64,000 nucleotides of DNA from NCBI RefSeq assembly GCF_003955715.1, contig NZ_CP034463.1, positions 3,348,001-3,412,000 of the forward strand, read 5' to 3'. A program made the position numbers and the translations under genes. Below are positions 36,701 through 47,697 of this stretch, piece by piece. The notes below the pieces were generated by a model. It did not search any database. It worked only from the letters and a program-made list of their open reading frames with translations, and was not told the origin of the DNA. Source of the DNA: Streptomyces aquilus. GTDB lineage: Bacteria; Actinomycetota; Actinomycetes; Streptomycetales; Streptomycetaceae. Each line of letters opens with the position of its first letter. The first letter of the stretch is position 1.

Positions 36701-36966
36701 ACCCAGTCCTGCCGCTCGGTGACCTCCACCAGTGCGGCGTCGACGTCCGGGGCGTACCGGAACCAGCGCACCTCTGCCGTGTGCTGCCTCTCACCGACTC
36801 CGGGTCGGCTCACCGTCACCCGGCCCTCCGCCGGGCCGGCTTCGCCGCCGATCACATGGCCGGCGGTCAGCGCCAGGTGCGGTGCGATCAGATAGCCCGT
36901 GCCCAGCCTCGGTGTCTCGTACCCCGGCTCGTGGAGCCGGACCAGCACCCGACGGTCGACCTCCAT
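30751..36966 (-). CDS. Trypsin-like protease / STAND NTPase / TPR-array protein (conflict-system effector)
   Basis: This is a giant protein of 2071 residues. Residues 1-220 form a trypsin-like protease with an intact triad: His37 (LTAGHVIGG), Asp76 (DVDAALVEV) and Ser176 (WSGMSGAAVLCG). Residues 265-500 hold a STAND/AP-ATPase-type module with Walker A GPAGQGKT (291-298), Walker B ELVVVDYAE (341-348) and RVRLLLVARSD. From about residue 690 to the end run some 29 repeats of 46 residues, each like EAVEIYRRLAA...LARALANLGIDLxxAGRxDEA, forming a TPR superhelix. There is no signal peptide. The most economical reading is a cytoplasmic sensor in which the repeats detect a trigger, the NTPase switches and the protease cuts a target. 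The trypco2 gene precedes it by 54 bases. Confidence 0.9.
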   Translation of the reverse strand: MEVDRRVLVRLHEPGYETPRLGTGYLIAPHLALTAGHVIGGEAGPAEGRVTVSRPGVGERQHTAEVRWFRYAPDVDAALVEVTERQDWVVPRSLREVKGQPPQRWGELIGSRSVPVSLIGFPRMLKSDTDGTRDDEQLSGHIQPGTGSLSRRYEVYGTDPTVPRQAPRGSRWSGMSGAAVLCGDLLCGVVGKDRRAENGTRLTATPVRALLADESFCRQLALCTGWEPILEPAEAAHLLAPAARDLDLRSVATLLRADVEAVTFHGRHQELEELLKWCRGDGSFSVQVLTGPAGQGKTRLARQLATTLREQGWITGQLRPNLTDGHADADLGGLDTDRDELVVVDYAETRPRLVRHLIDHLRTTRHRVRLLLVARSDGAWKTDRLDAGATAHDLLVAAPLFPIGPLQPRHLPPEERAEAYTQAAVDLARLMSLVPHLPDADWPDLARRLQPPTDLADPRYDSALTLQMSALNALLQHGPAPVGTTPGEPAEAVLLRHEEGYWYRTAQSPGFLLGLNTTTLRRVVATAVLCGAATESQATDILTQLRGLPADKVFDTAEWLRALYPPEPERYWGALQPDRIAEYHAASCLIQPGLPLPALLTDATPDQQAQIVTVLTRAITAHYNAHRTEQSDAVLRALRQALESTSLHHEALDNASTALPYPSHILTPLALQLTSDLVEAFRPLAAHDPSVYEADLARTLSSLGVYLTGTGRSEDALAVDQEAVELYRRLVEVDPAGHEADLARGLANLGVDLSDRKRTDEAMAATQEAVEIYRRLTDRSDAYASDLGHALVVLGTRLSEVGRYDAALAPCEEAVTIFRRLAADHGAAQESNLAYALSGLSNRLADAGWADEALAVTEESVAIYRRLNLANPAAYEGTLAYALAGLGIRLANAGRQVDGLAATEESVEIYRRLALANPGAYEDSLAYGLTSLGIGLASAGKESEALAASKESVEIYRRLDQAGPGLVAGELAYVLSHFCARLADAGQVDEALAAVEQAVEIHRRLVADRPDGHTADLARSLSVLGLRLAVAGRMEEALAADREAVAIFRRLAVDEPAAYEADLAAVLTGLGFRLTEQGQVGEALAADQEAVRLYRRATAGSPGANEAKLARGLANLGIDLEQSGRPYEALVADMEAVQIYRRLAAVNPASYQISLARALSGVADRRADAGQPDESLAATAEAVEIYRQLAADRPDAHKAGLVTALTALGGRLAAVGRATEALTVDQECVDLWRGLAHADPATFESDLAFALSTYGIRLSETGRSAEALVADEEAVEIYRRLAAVNSAAYDARLARALNNFGIDLMDAGRVDEAVALGEETVSRYRRLVADDPAAHEPRLARALAGFAGRLVGVGRVEEAVAADQEAVEIYRRLAADKPAVHDAALADVLSVYAIDLREAGRADEALTAAGEAVELYRRLGSDGSGAHESDFANALRQLARLLAEAGHADEALAVSREAVGVLCRLAAHDPVRYEPELAQAWLGLASRLTDAGRAEEAVTVTGRAVEVFRSLAAGGGTAHEASLARALIDLGVHLTEAERVSEALAADQEALEILRRLTEDDPAEYRPAVARVLSNLSIDLMDAGRVEEGLAVDEEAVELFRELAAADRAQYEPGLARTLARLGERLGGLGRLDEAVTAREQTVEIYRRLAAVSTVHDESLARALANLGVDLWQTGRTDEAVAVQTQAVEVFRRLASAGRPVPYDVDLAYALTGLGAWLDDTGRSGESLALYAEAVEIYRRLNSADPSAHEGDLAGSLGTLGMRLTDAGRAEEALTVDEEAVEVYRRLAVQDPATYEPDLANALLNLSIDLSVADRPHETLAVCQEAAGIYRRAVAEHAVEHEAGLTRALERVGDLLVRAGRTREALAVDVEAVEVYRRLAARDPATYEEGLARALVNLRIDLVRLERSGEALRHDEEAVEIFRRLFAADPARYEVDLAQGLMGFGIRLADADRTDEALAVMAEAVERFRRLAAGGSVPHEADLARTLANFSIALATADRSAEAVEAAREAVEIFRRLAAADAASYGPPLRRTLNGFANRLREAGQEDEAAAVAAEAQEIQRRLNGTSDTQP
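30770..34900 (-). repeat. TPR-coding repeat array, about 29 units of ~138 bp
   Basis: The stretch repeats a unit encoding 46 residues, with a strongly conserved block (the reverse of cggtagatctccac) that codes EIYRR. The units are diverged from one another, unlike the 39-bp array, so the expansion is old and the variable positions may be under selection. The periodicity also creates long open frames on the opposite strand. Confidence 0.9.
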
Positions 36967-37020
36967 CGGTTCCTCCCCCGCTGTTGCCTGTGGTGCGTGG
37001 TGCTCCGGTGGGCAGGCGGG

Positions 37021-37335
37021 TCATTCCCGGTCGTTGACGTCGAGGGGGCGGCCGTCGGGGCCTCCCGCGTTCAGTGTGAGGGTCAGGGTGTGGGTGCCTC
37101 GGTCCGCCCTCTCGCGTTTGCCGCCGAAACTGAGCGCGGAGAAGCGCAGTCCGCCGTCGATGCCGCGGGTGTGGGTCAGTTCCATGCCCAGTTGGAGGGT
37201 GATCTCCCCGAGCGTGAGGTTCACGCCCTGGTCTCCGTGAGCGGCCACCCGCCGCTGCGCTTCGGCGAGTTGCTCGCGCAGCATCGTAATCGCGTCCGCC
37301 AGGTCCATGCCTTCGTCGGCCCCGGTCTCCCTCAT
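37021..37335 (-). CDS. Trypco2-family protein
   Basis: This 104-residue protein matches the trypsin-co-occurring domain 2. The N-terminal helix is LADAITMLREQLAEAQRR, followed by beta-strands LTLGEITLQLGMELTHTR, GLRFSALSFGGK and HTLTLTLN. The domain was described in NTP-dependent conflict systems, where it is found next to trypsin-STAND proteins and is thought to be an adaptor or a substrate. The ATG has gaggggg upstream. It is the first gene of a two-gene operon with the giant protein, which strongly supports both calls. Confidence 0.88.
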   Translation of the reverse strand: MRETGADEGMDLADAITMLREQLAEAQRRVAAHGDQGVNLTLGEITLQLGMELTHTRGIDGGLRFSALSFGGKRERADRGTHTLTLTLNAGGPDGRPLDVNDRE

Positions 37336-37503
37336 CGCCGCCCCCTCACACCGCGTTCTGGTGATGCCACCCCATTGTGATGACGCGCCGGGGCGGCGAC
37401 CACCGTTCTGCCCCGATACGGCACGCTCAACCGGGCCATGTCACCGAACTGTTGCGGAACGGCGGGCTCGACTGGGCCGCATCACGATGCGGTTGCGCCG
37501 GGC

Positions 37504-39582
<2,079 letters not shown>

Positions 39583-39721
39583 TTACGACTCCATCGTGGT
39601 CGGTGTGACCAGTTTTGGCCTGTCAAGTCCTGTTGGAAGCCACTGTTCCGGGGGTTGGCGGGAGGCGGGTGTGAAGAGGGTCTGGATAATCTCTGGAGTT
39701 CGCGAGGGGAGGGACGAACAC

Positions 39722-40687
39722 ATGGCGGAGAAGAGCGGCCACTTGTGCCCGGAGTGCGGGGCACCCAGAGGCGTCGACAACACCCCGTCCTGCGGGTGCA
39801 CCCAGCGGGCGTCCGACGCCCTGCGCGACGCGCGCGAGGCGGAACAGGCGGCGGCGGAGGACTTCGATCCGCTGCGCATACGGCCGTACGTCGACCTGGA
39901 ATCGGAGAGCCGGGAGCCCGAGGCCCCGGCCCCCACGCCCGCACCCGCACCCGCACCCGCACCCGCACCCGACGCAACGATGCAGCTGCGCCCGATCTCC
40001 GTGCCGCCCCCGCCGAGCCCCACGGACCTGAGCCTCTTCGAGAACGCCCCGGACCACGAGAGCACGCCCGACGCACCCCGCCCGCGCAACCGCCGCACGC
40101 TGCTCCTGGGCGCGGTCGGTGGCGCCCTGGTGACGGTGGTCGCGGCGGCGGGCCTGGCGAGCGGCCTGTTCTCGTACGACAGCCCGGAGCGCGACACCGC
40201 GCTGCCGAAGGAGGTCCGGGCGAGCGTCCCGGACGCGCCGACCAGCTCGGCACCGGCGTCCCCGGAGACGAGCGCGGCGCCGGCCCGGCCGACCTCGGCG
40301 TCCCCGACCCCGAGCGCGAGCCCGTCGGCGTCCGCCTCCCCGTCGCCGTCACGGACCAGCGCGTCACCGACCCCGTCGGCGTCCGGCACGTCCACCCCGA
40401 CCCCGACGGCCGCGGCCCCCGCGAACACGGAGAACACCATCGGCAGCTCCGAGGAGACCGCCCCACCGGTGCTGGCCCGCGGCTCCCAGGGCGAGGAGGT
40501 CGTGGAACTCGAACTGCGCCTGACCCAGCTCAACCTCTACCCGAGGAAGCCGGGCGGCCACTACAACGAGGCCGTCGAGGACGCGGTCACCCGCTACCAG
40601 TGGGCGCGGGGCATCCAGGTGCAGGAGTACGGCGTCTACGACCTGGCGACGCGGGCGAGGCTGGAGTCGGAGACGACGGAGCCGTGA
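39722..40687 (+). CDS. Peptidoglycan-binding membrane protein with N-terminal zinc ribbon
   Basis: This 321-residue protein has, in order: a short zinc-ribbon-like start with four cysteines (HLCPECG and SCGCT), an acidic and proline/alanine-rich linker, one transmembrane helix (TLLLGAVGGALVTVVAAAGL) and a long Ser/Pro/Thr spacer. It ends with a peptidoglycan-binding domain (VLARGSQGEEVVELELRLTQ and YDLATRARLE). The ribbon faces the cytoplasm and the binding domain faces the wall, so it could link the two. The start follows gaggggagggacgaacac. Confidence 0.87.
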   Translation: MAEKSGHLCPECGAPRGVDNTPSCGCTQRASDALRDAREAEQAAAEDFDPLRIRPYVDLESESREPEAPAPTPAPAPAPAPAPDATMQLRPISVPPPPSPTDLSLFENAPDHESTPDAPRPRNRRTLLLGAVGGALVTVVAAAGLASGLFSYDSPERDTALPKEVRASVPDAPTSSAPASPETSAAPARPTSASPTPSASPSASASPSPSRTSASPTPSASGTSTPTPTAAAPANTENTIGSSEETAPPVLARGSQGEEVVELELRLTQLNLYPRKPGGHYNEAVEDAVTRYQWARGIQVQEYGVYDLATRARLESETTEP

Positions 40688-40717
40688 CGCCCGCGGGCCG
40701 GTGACGCCCGGGTCACC

Positions 40718-41386
40718 TCACCCGACGTAGAGCCGGATCTCCCCGTCGCCCCGCGCCTCCACCCGCACCTGGGTCAGGTCCCGCACCACCACGTCCGGCT
40801 CATGGAAGTCGGCCCGCGGCCCGACCCCCACCACCTGCATGCCCGCGGCACGCCCGGCCGTGATGCCCGCCCCGGAGTCCTCGAAGACGATGCACTCCGC
40901 GGGGTCCACGCCGAGTTCCGCGGCGCCCTTCAGGAACCCCTCGGGGTCGGGCTTGCTCGCGCCGACGCTCTCGGCGGTGATCCGCACCTCCGGCAGCGCG
41001 AGGCCCGCCGCGGCCATGCGCGCGGTGGACAGGGCGACGTCGGCGGAGGTCACCAGCGCGTGCGGCACCCCGGCCAGCGAGGCGAGGAAGGCCTGCGCGC
41101 CGGGGACGGCGACCACGCCGTCCATGTCGGCGGTCTCCTCGGCGAGCATGCGGGCGTTGTCCGCGTGGTTCTGAGCCATGGGCCGGTCGGGCAGCAGCAG
41201 GGCCATGGAGGCGTACCCCTGCCGCCCGTGGACGACCTTCATGACCTCGTCGCCGTCCAGTCCGTGCCGCTCGGCCCAGCGCCGCCAGCAGCGCTCGACG
41301 ACGGCGTCGGAGTTCACGAGGGTGCCGTCCATGTCCAGCAGGAGGGCGCGGGCGGTCAGCACGGTGGGTACGGCGGTGGCCGTCAT
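40718..41386 (-). CDS. HAD-family sugar-phosphate phosphatase-like hydrolase
   Basis: This protein of about 222 residues has the haloacid dehalogenase motifs: nucleophile ALLLDMDGTLVNSD, motif II LVTSADVA, the lysine of motif III in GASKPDPEGF and metal residues in IVFEDSGAGITAG. These are characteristic of the beta-phosphoglucomutase/2-deoxyglucose-6-phosphatase group. It would remove phosphate from a sugar phosphate or similar. I chose the internal ATG (MTATAVPTV); a TTG 16 codons further up keeps the frame open but is less likely. Confidence 0.88.
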   Translation of the reverse strand: MTATAVPTVLTARALLLDMDGTLVNSDAVVERCWRRWAERHGLDGDEVMKVVHGRQGYASMALLLPDRPMAQNHADNARMLAEETADMDGVVAVPGAQAFLASLAGVPHALVTSADVALSTARMAAAGLALPEVRITAESVGASKPDPEGFLKGAAELGVDPAECIVFEDSGAGITAGRAAGMQVVGVGPRADFHEPDVVVRDLTQVRVEARGDGEIRLYVG

Positions 41387-41550
41387 CGGCAGCTCCAGGG
41401 CGCGGGGAACGCCGGGGGTCGCCCGGCGGGACAAGGCGGCCCCGCCCGCCGGTCAGGGAAAACGGGCGGGAGCCACTTTGTTTCTCCACGGTACAAAACG
41501 CGACCATGATCCCGCCACCGCATCCCGGAACAGTTCACCGACCGTTCAGC

Positions 41551-42132
41551 TCAGGCGCTCACGGCCTCCCACAGGCTCCACACGCCGAGGGCCAGCATCA
41601 GCATGGCCGCGATCTTGGTGATGAGCGCCAGCGGCACCCGCTTCATCAGGGCCTTTCCGCCGACGATGCCGAGCCCGGCCACCGCCCAGAGCGCGAGCAC
41701 GGCGCCCAGTCCGACCGACAGCGGGTCGTCGTACCGGGCCGCGAGGTTCGCCGTCATGATCTGCGTCAGGTCACCGAACTCGGCGACCAGGATGAGCATG
41801 AACCCGGCCCCGGCGACCTTCCAGAAGGACTGGTTCTCGGGCCGCCGGATCTCCTCGTCGTCGTCCTCCTTGTTCCGCAGCAGCACGGCCGCGCCGCCGA
41901 GGAAGAGCACACCGGTGATCGCGTGCACGATCTGCTGCGGCAGCAGCGTCAGCACGCTGCCCGCCGCGACGGCGAGCGCGACATGGAGCGCGAAGGCGGC
42001 GGCGACACCGGCGAAGACGTAGGACGCGCGGTACCGGGTGCCGAGGACCAGCCCGGCGAGGGCGGTCTTGTCCGGGAGTTCGGCAAGGAAGACGACGCCG
42101 AAGACCACGGCCGTCACGGTGAAGCTGATCAA
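41551..42132 (-). CDS. TMEM165/GDT1-family Mn2+ exporter
   Basis: This 193-residue protein with six helices has the two family motifs E-x-x-D-K-T (LAELPDKTALAGLVLG) and E-F-G-D-x-T (LVAEFGDLTQIMTANLA). A charged loop rich in aspartate and glutamate lies between them. UPF0016/GDT1 proteins export manganese (MntX/MneA-like) or exchange Ca/Mn. A yybP-ykoY riboswitch precedes it, the sensor for excess Mn2+, so its role in manganese efflux is well supported. Confidence 0.92.
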   Translation of the reverse strand: MISFTVTAVVFGVVFLAELPDKTALAGLVLGTRYRASYVFAGVAAAFALHVALAVAAGSVLTLLPQQIVHAITGVLFLGGAAVLLRNKEDDDEEIRRPENQSFWKVAGAGFMLILVAEFGDLTQIMTANLAARYDDPLSVGLGAVLALWAVAGLGIVGGKALMKRVPLALITKIAAMLMLALGVWSLWEAVSA

Positions 42133-42217
42133 GGTTCCTCAATCGGTCGGGGCTGCCCACCGAGAGTGTTACCGCGAGAACGACACCTCGGCATGGCAGC
42201 ACACGGTCAGTGCACTG

Positions 42218-42325
42218 CTGTGCCGAAGGTCTCGCTGGCGAGGTCCGCAAGGGACCCGCCTCCGGGCGCCGGCTCAGACGAGCTGAGCAGTATGTCGACG
42301 GTCCGGCGAAGAGCTACTCCCCTTC
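42218..42325 (-). promoter_or_regulatory. yybP-ykoY manganese riboswitch
   Basis: On the minus strand the element begins ggggagtagctcttc. It contains gtcgacatactgctc and ends gcgagaccttcggca, which are the conserved loop sequences of the Mn2+-sensing aptamer (ggGAGUAG, CAUACU and GAGACCUU). A GC-rich hairpin lies between. It is 86 bases before the exporter start and would turn on its expression when manganese is high. Confidence 0.85.
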
Positions 42326-42482
42326 AACTCCGTCAATCATACGAGATCGTTTCGCCGTAAACCTTGTCGTGTCATGTACACGTCACTAACTTCTCACCCG
42401 ACGCACATCTCCCCGCAACACGGCGCGGCGAGCATTCCTTCGCCCGCTCGCCCCAACACCCCCTCACCCCCAGGGAGTTCGC

Positions 42483-43127
42483 ATGCCGAAGTTCTACGCG
42501 CGTCGACGACTGAGCATACTCGCGGCGTTCACCGGACTCATAGCCTCGGTCGGACTTTTCAACGGCCCGACCGCCTCCGCCGCCCTCCCCACGCCGGTCA
42601 GCGCCGCCACCGCCCGCACCTACCTCGCCTCGCTCACCGTGGCGACCGAGAACCGCACCGGCTACAACCGCGACCTGTTCCCGACGTGGATCACCATCAG
42701 CGGCACCTGCAACACGCGCGAGTACATCCTCAAGCGCGACGGCTCCAACGTCGTCACCGACTCCTCCTGCGCAGCCACCAGCGGCAGCTGGTACTCCCCC
42801 TACGACGGCGCCACCTGGACCGCCGCCTCCGACCTGGACATCGACCACCTGGTCCCGCTCGCCGAGGCCTGGGACTCCGGCGCCAGTGCCTGGACCACCG
42901 CGCAGCGCCAGGCCTTCGCCAACGACGTCACCCGCCCCCAGCTCCTCGCGGTCACCGACAACGTGAACCAGTCCAAGGGCGACCAGGACCCGGCCACCTG
43001 GATGCCGTCGGTCACCTCGTACCGCTGCACCTACGTCCGCGCCTGGGTCCAGGTGAAGTACTACTACGACCTGTCCGTGGACTCCGCCGAGAAGAGCGCG
43101 CTCACCAACTACCTGAGCGCCTGCTGA
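42483..43127 (+). CDS. Secreted HNH (DUF1524-like) nuclease
   Basis: This 214-residue protein has a signal peptide (RRRLSILAAFTGLIASVGL) cut near TASAA. The mature domain has the HNH metal site DLDIDHLVPLAEAWDSGA and, later, NVNQSKGDQDPATWMP. Two cysteine pairs probably form disulfides (GTCNTREY and DSSCAAT). Streptomyces has several such secreted nucleases for DNA scavenging. The start has agggagttcgc before it. A large inverted repeat follows downstream. Confidence 0.9.
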   Translation: MPKFYARRRLSILAAFTGLIASVGLFNGPTASAALPTPVSAATARTYLASLTVATENRTGYNRDLFPTWITISGTCNTREYILKRDGSNVVTDSSCAATSGSWYSPYDGATWTAASDLDIDHLVPLAEAWDSGASAWTTAQRQAFANDVTRPQLLAVTDNVNQSKGDQDPATWMPSVTSYRCTYVRAWVQVKYYYDLSVDSAEKSALTNYLSAC

Positions 43128-43194
43128 TCCGGGACCTCCCCAACCTCCCCTGTCGTTCCGTACCGTACGGGGCGACGCCGGAAGTGAGCCGTAG

Positions 43195-43279
43195 GAGCGC
43201 GCCGGTGTCGAGAGGGCGAACACGCGGAGGCCCGAAGGGCTGAGCACGATCGTCCTCTCGACACCGGCTGAAAGCGCTC
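43195..43279. other. Large structured inverted repeat between nuclease and PhoD genes
   Basis: CCGGTGTCGAGAGG (43202-43215) pairs exactly with CCTCTCGACACCGG (43254-43267). An outer GAGCGC/GCGCTC pair extends it, and a small inner hairpin (ggcccgaagggct) lies inside the loop. The shape is more complex than a simple terminator, and its right end lies 40 bases from the PhoD start. It may be a terminator, a structured leader or a small RNA. Confidence 0.55.
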
Positions 43280-43319
43280 CGGAGGCGAACCGACCGCGAG
43301 AAGGGAGGAGAGTGATCGC

Positions 43320-44951
<1,632 letters not shown>

Positions 44952-45003
44952 GGGACGCGCGGGGTGGCCGGGACCGGCGTTGGCTTCTGTGGGCCCCGAC
45001 GGC

Positions 45004-46977
45004 ATGATGAGGCGGAGCGTCCGCTTCCGGCGGGCGGCCCCTGCCCAGCGCCCCCCACGCCCGGGAGTCCCCCTTTTGTCCGCACCGACCGCGCCGCCGT
45101 CGTCCGTCTCCCTCGCCGTGGTCGGCGCCGGCCCGAGAGGCACCAGCGTCCTGGAGCGGCTGTGCGCGTCGGTGCCCGAACTCGTGCCGCCCGGCGTCGG
45201 GTTGACCGTGCACGTGGTGGATCCCGCGCCGCCCGGCGCGGGCAGCGTGTGGCGGGTGGCGCAGTCGCCCGAGCTGCTGATGAACACCGTGGCCTGCCAG
45301 GTCACCCTGTTCACCGACGACAGCGTGGACTGCTCGGGACCGATCCGGCCCGGCCCGAGCCTGTACGAGTGGGCGGCCGGCGAACTCGGCCCGGACGCGT
45401 ACCCGACCCGCGCCCACTACGGGCGGTACCTGGAGTGGGTGTTCGCCCGTACGGTCCGCGAGGCCCCGCCCGCCGTCCGCGTCGAGACGCACGCGGCCCG
45501 CGCGACCCGCCTCGACGACACCCCCGACGGCCGCCAGCGCCTCACCCTCGACAACGGCCGCACCCTGACCGGCCTCACCGCCGTCGTCCTCACCCAGGGC
45601 CATCTGCCCACGCTCCCCACACCGGAGGAACGGCACAGCGCGGCGTACGCCGCCCGCCACGGCCTGCGCCACATCCCGCCCGCCAACCCCGCCGACGTCG
45701 ACCTCGACGCCATCCGCCCCGGCGAACCGGTGCTGTTGCGCGGCCTGGGCCTCAACTTCTTCGACCACACAGCCCTGTTGACGACCGGTCGCGGCGGCCG
45801 CTTCCGCCCCGGCCCGGACGGCCTGCGCTATCTCCCCTCCGGCCGCGAACCCCGCCTGTACGCCGGCTCCCGGCGCGGCATCCCGTACCAGGCGCGCGGC
45901 GACAACGCCAAGGGCCCGTACGGCCGGCACACCCCGCTCGTGCTCACCCCGGAGGTCATAGCCGGCTTCCGCAAGCGCGCCGACTCGGGTGAGGCGCCCG
46001 ACTTCCTCGCGGAGATATGGCCGTTGGCCGCGAAGGAGGTCGAGACCGTCTACTACACGGCTCTGACCCGGCGACCCGACTTCCCCGACCGCTTCCTCGC
46101 CGTCCCGCACGGCGACCCCCAAGAGGCGCTGGTCCTCGACGAGTTCGGCGTTCCGGACGCCGACCGCTGGAGCTGGGACCGGATCTCCCGGCCGTATACG
46201 GGCCGCGGCTTCACCGACCCCGGCCAGTGGCGTTCCTGGCTGCTGGCGCAGCTGCGCGAGGACGCCGCGCAGGCCGCCCTCGGCAATGTGGACGGCCCCC
46301 TCAAGGCGGCCCTCGACGTGCTGCGCGACCTGCGCAACGAACTCCGGCTGATCGTCGACCACGGCGGCCTCACCGGCGTCTCGCGCCGCGAGCACCTGGA
46401 CCGCTGGTACACGCCGCTCAACGCGTTCCTCTCCATCGGCCCGCCCCGCCGCCGTATCGAGGAGCTGGTGGCGCTGATGGAGGCGGGCTCGGTGGAGGTG
46501 CTCGGCCCGCGGGTGGCGGTCGCCGAGAGGGACGGAGCCTGGGTGGCGCACTCGCCGGACGTCCCCGGGTCCGCCGTCCATGTGACCACGCTCATAGAGG
46601 CGCGGCTGCCGGAACCGGACGTGCGACGCACCGCCGACCCCCTGCTCGCCGGACTGCTGGCGGCCGGGGAGTGCCGCGCCCACACGGTCGACGGGTACGA
46701 GACGGGCGGACTGGACGTCACGGCCCGGCCCTACCGTCTGATTGACCGTCAAGGTGCGGTGCATACAAGGAGGTTGGCGTTCGGTGTGCCGACGGAGGGA
46801 GTGCACTGGGTGACCGCGGCGGGCGCCCGGCCAGGTGTGGATTCGGTCACGCTTTCGGATGCCGATGCGGTGGCCAGGGAGGCCATTCGCACCGCTCTAC
46901 GTGCCGCTACAGGTGAAACGGAAGCGGAAGCAGAGGCAAATCCGTGGCCAAATGTTGAACTTGCAAGCATCGATTAG
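45004..46977 (+). CDS. FAD/NAD(P)-binding protein (FAD_NAD_binding_9 family)
   Basis: This protein of about 650 residues has an N-terminal dinucleotide fold, VSLAVVGAGPRGTSVLERL. The family signature MNTVACQVTLFTDDSVDCSG is nearby, and a second fold region LTAVVLTQGHLPTLP lies near residue 200. Such flavoproteins resemble HI0933/ornithine hydroxylase-type enzymes; the substrate is unknown. The start is uncertain: tandem ATG at 45004 has a weak ribosome-binding site, and a TTG at 45076 has a better one. Confidence 0.82.
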   Translation: MMRRSVRFRRAAPAQRPPRPGVPLLSAPTAPPSSVSLAVVGAGPRGTSVLERLCASVPELVPPGVGLTVHVVDPAPPGAGSVWRVAQSPELLMNTVACQVTLFTDDSVDCSGPIRPGPSLYEWAAGELGPDAYPTRAHYGRYLEWVFARTVREAPPAVRVETHAARATRLDDTPDGRQRLTLDNGRTLTGLTAVVLTQGHLPTLPTPEERHSAAYAARHGLRHIPPANPADVDLDAIRPGEPVLLRGLGLNFFDHTALLTTGRGGRFRPGPDGLRYLPSGREPRLYAGSRRGIPYQARGDNAKGPYGRHTPLVLTPEVIAGFRKRADSGEAPDFLAEIWPLAAKEVETVYYTALTRRPDFPDRFLAVPHGDPQEALVLDEFGVPDADRWSWDRISRPYTGRGFTDPGQWRSWLLAQLREDAAQAALGNVDGPLKAALDVLRDLRNELRLIVDHGGLTGVSRREHLDRWYTPLNAFLSIGPPRRRIEELVALMEAGSVEVLGPRVAVAERDGAWVAHSPDVPGSAVHVTTLIEARLPEPDVRRTADPLLAGLLAAGECRAHTVDGYETGGLDVTARPYRLIDRQGAVHTRRLAFGVPTEGVHWVTAAGARPGVDSVTLSDADAVAREAIRTALRAATGETEAEAEANPWPNVELASID

Positions 46978-47017
46978 GCCCGCCTAGCGTGGAGTGCTCG
47001 CACGGATCTGTCCCCAC

Positions 47018-47040
47018 ACCGGTCCTCCCCACGGACCGGT
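47018..47040. promoter_or_regulatory. Perfect 8-bp inverted repeat in the DoxX leader
   Basis: ACCGGTCC-tccccac-GGACCGGT is an exact inverted repeat 23 bases before the DoxX start and 41 bases after the flavoprotein stop. It could be an operator in the DoxX leader or a weak terminator. Confidence 0.4.
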
Positions 47041-47063
47041 CCGACCGTAGGAGTACTCCCCAC

Positions 47064-47504
47064 ATGACCGGACGCCTCAACAGCGCCCAGCCGTACGTCC
47101 TCGGCCTGTTCCGTATCGTCGTCGGACTGCTCTTCACCTGCCACGGCGCCGCCTCGCTCTTCGGCGTCCTCGGCATGAGCAGTGTCTCGGCCGGCACCTG
47201 GCCGGGCTGGTACGCGGCCGTGATCCAGCTCGTCGGCGGCTCGCTCGTCCTGCTCGGCCTGGGCACCCGGGCCGCCGCGTTCATCGCCTCGGGCTCCATG
47301 GCGTACGCGTACTTCAAGGTCCATCAGCCCGGCGCGCTGTGGCCGATGGAGAACGGCGGCGAGGCCTCGGCGATGTTCTGCTGGGCCTTCCTGCTGCTCG
47401 TGTTCACCGGCTCCGGCGCCTTCGGCCTCGACCGGCTGCTCGCGAAGCGCTCACCGGCCGCCGCCGGGCGACCGGCCACGGACAAGGCGCCCGTGGCCGC
47501 CTGA
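47064..47504 (+). CDS. DoxX-family membrane protein
   Basis: This 146-residue protein has four transmembrane segments (VLGLFRIVVGLLFTCHGAAS, IQLVGGSLVLLGLG, AAAFIASGSMAYAYF, FCWAFLLLVFTGSGAFGLD). These are the DoxX core, linked in other bacteria to redox or sulfane-sulfur stress complexes. An ggagtactccccac site precedes the ATG. It looks monocistronic, with a hairpin terminator after it. Confidence 0.88.
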   Translation: MTGRLNSAQPYVLGLFRIVVGLLFTCHGAASLFGVLGMSSVSAGTWPGWYAAVIQLVGGSLVLLGLGTRAAAFIASGSMAYAYFKVHQPGALWPMENGGEASAMFCWAFLLLVFTGSGAFGLDRLLAKRSPAAAGRPATDKAPVAA

Positions 47505-47519
47505 CCCACCCGCTCCACG

Positions 47520-47550
47520 ACGGCGCCCGTCCCCACCGGACGGGCGCCGT
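47520..47550. terminator. Terminator hairpin after the DoxX gene
   Basis: ACGGCGCCCGTCC pairs perfectly with GGACGGGCGCCGT across a 5-base loop, 15 bases after the DoxX stop. Confidence 0.85.
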
Positions 47551-47697
47551 TCGCGACGGACGCCTCCCCTCTCGAAAGCACCCGGAACGTGTCAGCGGTG
47601 TGAACAACCCGGGCAGGACACACGCGCCCCCATGAGCCTCCTGTCACACCCCCCGCGTACGCTGTGTGGCTGTTACGGGGGGAAACGGGGAGTGACG

